Position numbers and translations under genes: made by a program
Assembly: GCF_900100535.1 (NCBI RefSeq)
Contig: NZ_FNDG01000024.1
Location: 1-64,000 of the forward strand
Direction: 5' to 3'
DNA: 64,000 bases
Source: Phytopseudomonas flavescens
Lineage (GTDB): Bacteria > Pseudomonadota > Gammaproteobacteria > Pseudomonadales > Pseudomonadaceae
The notes under the pieces: model-generated
Seen by the model: the letters and a program-made list of their open reading frames with translations, nothing else
What the model was told of the DNA's origin: nothing
The model's database searches: none
In this document: piece after piece, positions 49,411-56,490 of the stretch
Layout: every line of letters begins with the position of its first letter
How positions within the stretch are numbered: the stretch's first letter is position 1

Positions 49411-49436
49411 AGCCCGGCCCCAGCGCCGGGTTTTTT
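49411..49436 (+). terminator. Leader terminator of module B (tR'-like)
   Basis: CCCGGC and GCCGGG around a six-base loop, then six T, starting about 43 bases after the -10 box, the same distance as in module A. It precedes the holin gene by about 130 bases. Confidence 0.85.
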
Positions 49437-49563
49437 GTTTGTGATGCTCGACAGTGGGTGCGCAGTGCCCATGAGCGGGATACTTAAAGGAAAGCCTCGT
49501 CGAACAGATGGTGTGAAACGGGGCTTCTTTGTTTATAGCCGTTTGCCGGCAGGGAGATTTCAT

Positions 49564-49926
49564 ATGAGCGACCCGGCAAGCGCTGCTGCTTTCACGGTTG
49601 CCGGCGCTGCAGGTGCAGGGCTCGCTGGTTTTCTTGCAGGTGTCGACGGCGATGCGGCAACCGGGGCGCTGTGTGGCGCTTTGGTCTTCGTCATGGCGCG
49701 CCCGGATCTGGGGTTGATCGAGCGATGGGTGTACTTCGTTGTCAGCTTCGTGATGGGCTACCTGTTCAGCCCGGCGTTGACCGACTTGGAGTTCCAGGGC
49801 ATCCGCCCCTTCGCGTACTCAGGCCCGGCAGCATTCGCTTCAGCGGCTCTTGTGGTGACCGTCACGGTGGTCGCGATAAAGCGGCGTGGACCGGCCCCAC
49901 CCGCAACGGGAGAGGCTGATGGCTAG
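49564..49926 (+). CDS. Phage holin-type membrane protein 1 (module B)
   Basis: A 120-residue protein with three membrane segments and C-terminal basic tail. It shares FVMGYLFSPALTDLEFQGIRPFAYSGPA and the IKRRG ending with the module A holin at 42199. It should permeabilise the inner membrane. It overlaps the next gene by eight bases, as in module A. Confidence 0.82.
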   Translation: MSDPASAAAFTVAGAAGAGLAGFLAGVDGDAATGALCGALVFVMARPDLGLIERWVYFVVSFVMGYLFSPALTDLEFQGIRPFAYSGPAAFASAALVVTVTVVAIKRRGPAPPATGEADG

Positions 49927-50251
49927 CTTGATCATGACGCAGGTCACGTTCTGGTTGTGCATGGCGTTGTTCATGCGGTTGTTCACTTTCCAGCGAGGTA
50001 CGCTGCGCTTTCGTCGGGGTATGTCGTGCCTGGCGTGGGTGACAATGGCGAGCGCTGGGGCAGCCGTCATCCACATCGCTCGAGGTGACTTGACCCTGCC
50101 GCGGCCTGCCTGGCCATTGGTGGCGCTGCTGGCTGTGTTCACCTGGCTGGTGTGGCGAGCGCGCGGCAACCTGGCTGGCGTGCTGCGCTCCGAAGGCCCT
50201 TGTTGGAATGGTGTTGATCGGCGACGTGCCGATGTGGCGAGTGATAAGTAA
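49919..50251 (+). CDS. Phage holin-type membrane protein 2 (module B)
   Basis: A 110-residue paralogue of the module A protein at 42551 (VTFWLCMALFMRLFTFQRG, RRGMSCLAWVTM, RGNLAGVLR), with three hydrophobic segments. Probably a second holin or antiholin. No lysozyme or spanin follows in this module, unlike module A. Confidence 0.75.
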   Translation: MASLIMTQVTFWLCMALFMRLFTFQRGTLRFRRGMSCLAWVTMASAGAAVIHIARGDLTLPRPAWPLVALLAVFTWLVWRARGNLAGVLRSEGPCWNGVDRRRADVASDK

Positions 50252-50838
50252 TCGCCGGTCGAAGCGGCGCGGCTCGAACCTGAAACCGGGTCGGTCCGAT
50301 GCACCGGCATGGGCGTTTTCGTTGAACGCCAGATTACCCGATGACGCACGCTGTGGTTTGAAATGCGGCTGCGCACGCCTAGTGTAAACGTCGTGAATGC
50401 CCGGTGGTGCAGGACGCCGGTTGCGAACTCGATCATGGCGTGCCGCTGGGCGCGATGCCTGCCATCCGAGGTCGAGTTCGCCGCGGAGCATCACCAGCAA
50501 TGCTTCACCACGCCGTGAGCAGCGAGGGCCTTGTCCCCATACACCGCTCCAGGCCATGGTCGCGATACTGCCTACCGAGCATCGCAGCACGGCAAGCCGA
50601 CAAGAACAGCAGATACCGCTGACGAGTACGTCGAGCGAGCGACACGCTGCTCGGTAGCAGTGCCGGCCGCATTCTCGCCGATGAACCCTGCATCTTGGCC
50701 AACGGCCAGCTCTGGTCGATGGGCCTCCCGTGGGCGTCCATTGCCGAGAGCACGCATCCTGAACCTTTATCACAGACCAAGAACCGCCATAGATCGGGCC
50801 ATCAAGCGTGCCGTCAGGAACGCTGCCCAGGAGTAAGT
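50252..50838. other. Gap between lysis and tail genes of module B, possible degraded gene
   Basis: About 590 bases with no gene I can support. A short frame (50232-50387) starts inside the previous gene, and another (50531-50836, ending RTAIDRAIKRAVRNAAQE) stops right at the SD of the next gene. The end of that frame resembles a helical C-terminus. The gap could be a decayed lysis or connector gene. Confidence 0.4.
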
Positions 50839-51204
50839 ATGTACCCACCGATATTCGAAACCGCCATCGCCTCAGATGCCGTGCTGGCAACCCTGGGCTC
50901 GAGCCCCACCCGGCTTTATACCTTTGGCGACGTCCCAGAGGGAGTGATTCATCCCTATGCGGTCTGGCAAACCATCGGCGGTGCGCCGAAAAATTATCTG
51001 GACGGCCGCCCGGACATCGACCTGTTCACCCTGCGAGTAAGGGTGTATGGCGACACCATCGACAGTATTCGTCAGGTGGCGGCAGCGCTACGCGACGCCA
51101 TCGAGCCACAGGCCCACATCACGCGCTGGCGTAGTGAACGCAAGGATACCGAGACCGGCTATTACTGCCTGTCCTTCGACCTGGACTGGCAGGTCGATCG
51201 CTGA
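50839..51204 (+). CDS. Tail terminator/completion protein, DUF3168-type
   Basis: A 121-residue protein: MYPPIFETAIASDAVLATLGSSPTRLYTFGDVPEGVIHPYAVWQTIGG is the characteristic start of DUF3168 proteins, and the end DTETGYYCLSFDLDWQV fits too. These proteins cap the tail tube in siphovirus-like tails, as lambda gpU does. AGGAG precedes the ATG. First gene of the tail module. Confidence 0.88.
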   Translation: MYPPIFETAIASDAVLATLGSSPTRLYTFGDVPEGVIHPYAVWQTIGGAPKNYLDGRPDIDLFTLRVRVYGDTIDSIRQVAAALRDAIEPQAHITRWRSERKDTETGYYCLSFDLDWQVDR

Positions 51205-51224
51205 ACACACCGTTAACACCCCCG

Positions 51225-51245
51225 ACCGCTCAGGCGGTTTTTTTG
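51225..51245 (+). terminator. Terminator-like hairpin before the tail tube gene
   Basis: ACCGC and GCGGT around TCAG, followed by seven T, lie about 20 bases before the AGGAG SD. Confidence 0.7.
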
Positions 51246-51273
51246 TACCTGAAACACACTAGGAGAAGTAACC

Positions 51274-51792
51274 ATGGCAGTTAAAACCCAAGGTAGTCAG
51301 CTGTTCGGGCTGTTCCCATCCCTGACCACGCCCGGCGATTTCGTCGTCTTGCAGGTCGAGAACATGAACAACTTCAATGGGGGCGGCAACCCGGCCGACC
51401 AGATCACCATCGAGAGCCTGGACAAGACCAGCCGCGAGTACCTAAAGGGCTTGCGCACGCCTGGCCAGGCAACCTTTACCATCGATGCGGACCCGCGCAA
51501 CGAGTCGCACGCGCGCCTGCACCAGGCCGCCGAGTCGGATGACGAAGTCTACGACTCGATCCGCTGGGTGCTGGGCTGGTCGGACGGCCCGAAAGATGCG
51601 CAAGGTGGTTCGACCGCCTTGCCGACGCTGAATGCAGAGGGCGACGATTTCGTGTTGCCGACCTCGCGCACCTGGTTCCTGTTCGACGGCTACGTGGGCG
51701 ATTTCCCCTTCGACTTCGCCGCCAATACCACCGTGAAAACCGCCGTATCCATTCAACGCTCCGGCAAGGGCGCGTGGATTCGCAAGGCCTAA
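51274..51792 (+). CDS. Tail tube protein (F-type tailocin)
   Basis: A 172-residue protein starting MAVKTQGSQLFGLFP, typical of the major tail tube of F-type pyocins and lambdoid tails (gpV-like). The mid part contains FTIDADPRNESHARLHQAAES and the C-terminal region ends in the usual beta-strand (TTVKTAVSIQRSGKG). It should be the most abundant protein of the particle. Good SD eight bases upstream. Confidence 0.88.
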   Translation: MAVKTQGSQLFGLFPSLTTPGDFVVLQVENMNNFNGGGNPADQITIESLDKTSREYLKGLRTPGQATFTIDADPRNESHARLHQAAESDDEVYDSIRWVLGWSDGPKDAQGGSTALPTLNAEGDDFVLPTSRTWFLFDGYVGDFPFDFAANTTVKTAVSIQRSGKGAWIRKA

Positions 51793-51802
51793 GGTAGCTA
51801 CC

Positions 51803-52207
51803 ATGCAGCTCAACCTCGATACCCTGAAAACCCTGGGCGCCTTCACCGGCGCCCCGGTCGAGAAAACCATTACCTGGGCCATGGCTGGCAAGGACCACAC
51901 GGCGACCGTTCATGTACGGCCGCTGTCCTACAGCTCCACTGTGGTCGATCTGCTGGCTCGGCGCGACGGGCTGGATGGCGTGGCCGGGCGGATCGCCAGC
52001 AGCATCGTCGACGCAGACGGCAAGCCGGTGTTCACCATCGCCGACATAACCGGCGAGGCCGACCCTGCTCGCGGCCCGCTCGACGGCAACCTGACCATCG
52101 CGTTACTGGCCGTGATCGGCGAGGTCAATGGGCTGGGAAAGCCCATGCCGGAAGCGAAGCCCCCACGCAAGTCCTCTGCGAAGAAGACGAACTCTGGCAC
52201 GAGTTAG
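51803..52207 (+). CDS. Tail assembly chaperone (gpG-like)
   Basis: A 134-residue protein, MQLNLDTLKTLGAFTGAPVEKTITW..., of the phage tail assembly chaperone type located between tube and tape measure genes. The C-terminal tail is Pro/Lys/Ser-rich. Ribosomes may slip -1 near the run of five C at 52160-52164 to make a longer GT product, as in lambda. Confidence 0.82.
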   Translation: MQLNLDTLKTLGAFTGAPVEKTITWAMAGKDHTATVHVRPLSYSSTVVDLLARRDGLDGVAGRIASSIVDADGKPVFTIADITGEADPARGPLDGNLTIALLAVIGEVNGLGKPMPEAKPPRKSSAKKTNSGTS

Positions 52208-52467
52208 TACTTAACGGAGTCGGTGGGCGCACTATCGCCGAGGCCAAGGAACGGCTCAGCTACCCCGAGTTTCTGTCCTGGATACGCTTTCGCAACACGC
52301 GTGGCACCCTGCACCTGGGCATGCGCGTGGATCGGGGGGCTGCCCTGCTGGCGACCCTCTATGCGAACCTGAGAATCAAGGAGGGAGGCTACAGCGTCGC
52401 TGACTTCATGCCGTTCGCGGAACAGCGTGAACCGACGGTGGAAGATGCGATGGCGGCGTGGGGGTGA
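52160..52467 (+). CDS. Tail assembly chaperone T part, expressed by -1 frameshift
   Basis: In the -1 frame relative to the G gene an open frame reads QVLCEEDELWHELVLNGVGG, then RTIAEAKERLSYPEFLSWIRFRN and ends at TGA 52465-52467. It has clear protein character and matches tail assembly T proteins (IAEAKERLSYPEF). There is no ATG, GTG or TTG start with an SD, which favours expression as a G-T fusion. The slip site is probably GCCCCCA at 52159-52165 or close to it; that heptamer is not an ideal one. Confidence 0.75.
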
Positions 52468-52509
52468 TGCTGCACGGGTAGATCGCGACTCTCCCGGCAG
52501 GGGAGCGGC

Positions 52510-52701
52510 ATGAAGCCAGTGGTTACAGAGCAGGCATCCAAGCGCCACGAGGGCCGTATGCTGGTTGGTGTGATCATCTGTCGTGTCGGCGTCGTTTCGC
52601 GGGTCTTCTCTGAAGACAGGCGGTGCATACGTTGTTGGGCTGGGCGTTTGCTCCCCTGGGCGCTTCGGTGCCTGGTGGAGCAACGGCTGGTTTTCCGCTA
52701 G
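52510..52701 (+). CDS. Possible small membrane protein
   Basis: A 63-codon ORF with GGGGAG five bases before the ATG and one hydrophobic segment (MLVGVIICRVGVVS). The C-terminal half is Arg/Trp/Leu-rich. Position between the G/T and tape measure genes is unusual, and an overlapping frame is equally open, so it may be spurious. Confidence 0.3.
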   Translation: MKPVVTEQASKRHEGRMLVGVIICRVGVVSRVFSEDRRCIRCWAGRLLPWALRCLVEQRLVFR

Positions 52702-52707
52702 ACCCAT

Positions 52708-52729
52708 AACCCGCTTCGGCGGGTTTTTT
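52708..52729 (+). terminator. Terminator-like hairpin before the tape measure gene
   Basis: AACCCGC and GCGGGTT around TTCG, then four more T, end six bases before the AGGAG SD of the tape measure gene. Confidence 0.85.
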
Positions 52730-52746
52730 ATTGCCAGGAGAAAGGC

Positions 52747-55080
52747 ATGGCAAGCAACTCGCTCGGAGCCCTGAAACTCGACTTGGTCGTGCGGATCGGC
52801 GGATTCACGGCGCCGCTCGACCAGGCCGAGCGGCATGCACAAAAGAGTGCCAAGAGTATTTCGGACGCGGCCAAGTCTGCGTCCCAAGCCTGGTCAGGAC
52901 TGTCTGGTGTGCTCACCAAGCCGTTCGTGGGTGTGTCCATAGGGGACATTTTCAGCAAGTTCGTGGCCGAGACCAGAGCCGCCGAGGCCGAGCAGGCCCA
53001 ACTGGCGGCCGTGCTTCGCTCGACGGGGGAAGCGGCGGGCTTCACCCGCGCCGAGCTCAACGATATGGCTGCGGTCATGGAAGGACGCAGCATTTTCTCC
53101 ACGGGTGACATCAACACCGCACAGACCGCATTGCTGGCGTTCACTGATGTCGCCGGCGACCAGTTCAGCACGGCCATGCAGAGTGCCATGGACATGGCGG
53201 CGCGAACGGGAATGACGGTGGCCCAGGCGGCCGAGACCATCGGACAGGCGTTGCGTGCGCCGTCGCAAGGGCTTGGCGAGCTGAGCAAGCAAGGCCTGCA
53301 AGTTACCGATGAACAACAGGCGCTGGCCAGGCAGTTCAAAACCACTGGCAAGATGGCCGATGCGCAAGGCATCATCCTGGACGCGCTGAGTGAGTCATAC
53401 GGTGGTGCGGCACAGGCGGCACGCGACACCTTCAGTGGCGCCCTGACCGCTCTGCAGAACACAGTCGACGGCCTGCTGACTGGGCAGGACGGTAGCCTTG
53501 AGGCTGCACGCCTGAGTATCGAGGCGCTCAACGCGGCGCTGACTGACCCCGCGACCAAGGCGGGCGTGGTGGCACTCACCGATGCCATGGCCGGCGTGGC
53601 TTCCAAGGTCATCGAGTCCATCCCGTTCATCATCGATGCCGGTGACGGTGCGGTTCGCGTATTCGATGTGCTCGGCAACACGCTGGTCGGCATGTATGCC
53701 ACGGCAGCGGCAAAAATACAGAGTCTGGCTGCCGATTCAGCCACCGCGCTGTCGTACCTCCCTGACTTCGCGGGGGGAGCCGAATTCGCGCAGCGAGCCG
53801 CGCAATACCGGGCCGATGCGAAGCTCAACCTAGAGGTTGCCGCGCAGGCGGCGGCAGCCATTCGCGAGAACCTCGAGAGGCCGCTCAAAGGCTCGGCCAT
53901 AGCCGACCTGGTGAAGCAGGCCGAGCAAGCGAAGCATGTGCTACGTGAGGCTGCCGTGCCTGATCGGCCCAAGGCCTCGGCGGCAGCGGCCAGCGCTCTC
54001 CCTGCGGTGGCCGACAAGCCGCTGCGGGCATTGCCACGCAAGAGCGACGCGGCCGCGCAGGTGGCTACGGCGCACGGGGTGCAGACGCAAACGGATCTAC
54101 CCACCTCAACTCGCCCGCTTTCTCAAGAGGATGTGCTGACCGACCAGATGCGTGAGCGCCTGGCGGTGATGGAGGCCATCAAGGGGTTGAGCGATGGCGA
54201 GCATGACGAGCATGACGAGAGGGCGGCACGGATCGTCGACCATGCTACTGCACAGACGCCCCATTACCAGGGGGCGGACGCGTTGCTTGGTGATGCTTGG
54301 GGAACGCTTCAGGAAATCGACGAAGCGCAGTCTGAACTGCAAGCGTGGTACGACGAACAGTTGCAGATGCTGGAGACCTTTCGGGCCGAAAGGGCAGACC
54401 TGTCTGCGATTTGGGATGCGGAGGAGCTATCGCTCAAACAGCAGCACGAGGATGAACTCGCTCGGATTGAACAAGCTCGCCAACTGGCTTCCCTGGATTC
54501 TGCCGAATCGCTTTTCGGCAGTCTGTCTGATATAGCACGGAACTTCGGCGGCGAGCAGTCTGGTATCTACAAGGCCATGTTTGCCGCGCAGAAAGCAATG
54601 TCTATCGCACAATCGATGATAGCCATCAAAACCGGGATCGCGTTGGCTGCAGCTAACACATTTCCCGCTAACTTGGTGGCGATGGCAATGGTGGCTTCGG
54701 CCACGGCGAACATCGTCTCGGACATTTCGAGCATCAGCCTCGTAGGCATGGCCCACTCCGGTATCGACTCTGTGCCGGCGGATGGCACCTGGCTGCTGCA
54801 GCAGGGCGAGCGCGTCACCACCGCCAACACCAGCGCCAAGCTCGACGCGACCCTGGACGACGTTCGCCGCAACCAGTCGCCCGGCATGGGTGGCAGGGTT
54901 GAACAGACATTCAACGTCAACGGCAACCCCGACCAGCGCACCATCGAACTGATGAAGCAAGCAACGGCCGAGGGGGCGGCGCTGGCCTATCGGCAGGTTT
55001 CCAATGACTTGGCGGCGGGCAGGGGCACCGTTTCTCGGAGCCTCCAATCGGGCTACGCCGTGGGCAGGAGAAAGTCGTAA
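52747..55080 (+). CDS. Tail tape measure protein
   Basis: A 777-residue protein with an N-terminal AxxAExHAQKSAKSIS-type helical start, a central TMP core (LTDPATKAGVVALTDAMAGVASKVIES), long coiled-coil segments (about 480-560) and a hydrophobic Ala/Ile-rich stretch near the end (about 600-675). It sets tail length during assembly. At 777 residues it predicts a tail of roughly 110 nm if about 0.15 nm per residue holds, similar to F-pyocins. The stop overlaps the next start by one base. Confidence 0.92.
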   Translation: MASNSLGALKLDLVVRIGGFTAPLDQAERHAQKSAKSISDAAKSASQAWSGLSGVLTKPFVGVSIGDIFSKFVAETRAAEAEQAQLAAVLRSTGEAAGFTRAELNDMAAVMEGRSIFSTGDINTAQTALLAFTDVAGDQFSTAMQSAMDMAARTGMTVAQAAETIGQALRAPSQGLGELSKQGLQVTDEQQALARQFKTTGKMADAQGIILDALSESYGGAAQAARDTFSGALTALQNTVDGLLTGQDGSLEAARLSIEALNAALTDPATKAGVVALTDAMAGVASKVIESIPFIIDAGDGAVRVFDVLGNTLVGMYATAAAKIQSLAADSATALSYLPDFAGGAEFAQRAAQYRADAKLNLEVAAQAAAAIRENLERPLKGSAIADLVKQAEQAKHVLREAAVPDRPKASAAAASALPAVADKPLRALPRKSDAAAQVATAHGVQTQTDLPTSTRPLSQEDVLTDQMRERLAVMEAIKGLSDGEHDEHDERAARIVDHATAQTPHYQGADALLGDAWGTLQEIDEAQSELQAWYDEQLQMLETFRAERADLSAIWDAEELSLKQQHEDELARIEQARQLASLDSAESLFGSLSDIARNFGGEQSGIYKAMFAAQKAMSIAQSMIAIKTGIALAAANTFPANLVAMAMVASATANIVSDISSISLVGMAHSGIDSVPADGTWLLQQGERVTTANTSAKLDATLDDVRRNQSPGMGGRVEQTFNVNGNPDQRTIELMKQATAEGAALAYRQVSNDLAAGRGTVSRSLQSGYAVGRRKS

Positions 55081-55610
55081 TGGCCGATTTACCGCAATAT
55101 CCGCACCACCTGTTGCCCATGCCGCAGCAGGAAGGTTATGCGTTTACGCCTGTCAGCCCGCTGCTGCGCACATCGATGCAGTCTGGCCGGGCGAGGCAGC
55201 GGCGCAACTATCGTTCCACGCCCACAGAGGTGCCGATCACGTGGCTGTTTGTCAGTGACGCTCAGGCTCAGCTGTTCGAGGCGTGGTTTCAGGATGCGCT
55301 CGCCGACGGGGCCCTCTGGTTCGAGATGCAGCTCAAGACCCCGGCGGGCATCCAGTCTTATCGCTGCCGCTTCATCGAGATATACGACGGACCGGCACTG
55401 ATTGGTGGTCGCTATTGGCGATTCACCTCGACCCTCGAGCTGCGCGAGCGTCCAGTCATCCAGGGCGGCTGGGGACTCGACTATCCCGAGGCGCTTCGCT
55501 ACATGAATTTCATCGATCTGACCATCAACCGTGAGTGGCCGCAGTCGTCTTATCAGGTGCACATGGCCGTCTTCGACTATTCACAAAACCAGGAGTGGCC
55601 CGACGCATGA
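55080..55610 (+). CDS. Minor tail protein (tip assembly), hypothetical
   Basis: A 176-residue protein with conserved-looking blocks LPQYPHHLLPMPQQEGYAF, QRRNYRSTPTEVPITWLF and ALWFEMQLKTPAG. It occupies the position of lambda gpM, the first minor tail protein after the tape measure. No enzymatic motif is visible. It overlaps both neighbours (TAATG and ATGA), so it is co-translated. Confidence 0.75.
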   Translation: MADLPQYPHHLLPMPQQEGYAFTPVSPLLRTSMQSGRARQRRNYRSTPTEVPITWLFVSDAQAQLFEAWFQDALADGALWFEMQLKTPAGIQSYRCRFIEIYDGPALIGGRYWRFTSTLELRERPVIQGGWGLDYPEALRYMNFIDLTINREWPQSSYQVHMAVFDYSQNQEWPDA

Positions 55611-56113
55611 CCATTCTCAATCGGTTCTACGTAAGCGGCGGCCGTGACGTCGAGCTGCTGACCCTGCAGATCGACATCGCGGGCGATGCGACCCGGGCGA
55701 TCGAGGCGCAGCGATACTTCTTCGTCAAGGACTTCGAGGATGCCGAGGCGCGCCTGGAGACCGGCGAGACCGTCACGTTCCAGGCCTTTGCCATGGACGT
55801 GGCCATTCCGCCTCGCAACCTGGACGGTACCCAGGATCTGAAATTCGCCCTGTGCAACATAGACGGCACCGCTAGCAACGCACTTCAGCACGCGCTGGTT
55901 GCCCGGCTCAAGACCTCTGTCGTCCTGCGCACCTATCTCTGGCCAGACATGGCGGCGCCATCGCAGCGTCCCTTTCGCTTCGACGTGAAGAGCGGGCAGT
56001 GGACGCCGACCCAGGTGGACGTCACGGCTGGCCACCGGAATCTGCTGGACACCGGCTGGCCGCGCGTTCTTTACACCCTCGAGAAGTTCCCAGGACTCAG
56101 GTGCATCGCATGA
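55607..56113 (+). CDS. DUF1833-type tail tip protein (gpL position)
   Basis: A 168-residue protein. TFQAFAMDVAIPPRNLDGTQDLKFALCNIDG and ALVARLKTSVVLRTYLWPDMAAPSQRP fit DUF1833 tail proteins. It stands where lambda gpL, an Fe-S-containing tip protein, is encoded, but the usual Cys cluster is not evident. Start and stop overlap neighbours by four bases. Confidence 0.8.
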   Translation: MTILNRFYVSGGRDVELLTLQIDIAGDATRAIEAQRYFFVKDFEDAEARLETGETVTFQAFAMDVAIPPRNLDGTQDLKFALCNIDGTASNALQHALVARLKTSVVLRTYLWPDMAAPSQRPFRFDVKSGQWTPTQVDVTAGHRNLLDTGWPRVLYTLEKFPGLRCIA

Positions 56114-56490
56114 TCGATACCAGTAAATACCTCGATGCCCGCTGGCTCGAGGGCGGCCGGGTGTGGCCGTTCGTTGACTGCTACGGAATCATCCTGGAAA
56201 TCCGCCACGACCTGGGCCTGGACGAATGGCCCGCGTGGGATGGGATCACCAAGCAGGAGGATGGGCTGCACCGTCACGGCACGTGCTTTGTCGCGCAGCG
56301 TGAGCGCTGCGAGCCGGAGGCGGGCGCTGTCGCCTGCTGTTACACCGGCAGCCTGATGACGCACGTCGCCGTGGTGGTTGGGGCTCCGGACGGGCTGCGC
56401 GTTGCCGAGTGCAACCCGGGCCGGGGTTTTTCATGCACGCCGCTATTGCGGTTCAAGCGGCGCTGGCTGCGCGTGGAGTTCTATCGATGA
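56110..56490 (+). CDS. NlpC/P60-like tail tip peptidase (gpK position)
   Basis: A 126-residue protein with a candidate catalytic Cys C24 in PFVDCYGIIL and His H85 in LMTHVAVVV, the order of an NlpC/P60 cysteine peptidase. It lacks the MPN/JAB domain that precedes NlpC in lambda gpK, so it is a short version. It may cut peptidoglycan cross-links when the tail penetrates the target envelope. Overlaps both neighbours by four bases. Confidence 0.82.
   Translation: MIDTSKYLDARWLEGGRVWPFVDCYGIILEIRHDLGLDEWPAWDGITKQEDGLHRHGTCFVAQRERCEPEAGAVACCYTGSLMTHVAVVVGAPDGLRVAECNPGRGFSCTPLLRFKRRWLRVEFYR

Noticed and set aside
49862..50890. Minus-strand ORF of 342 codons over the holin 2 gene and the gap
   Set aside because: Arg/Cys/Trp-rich composition typical of antisense frames; it covers a holin gene with clear paralogue.
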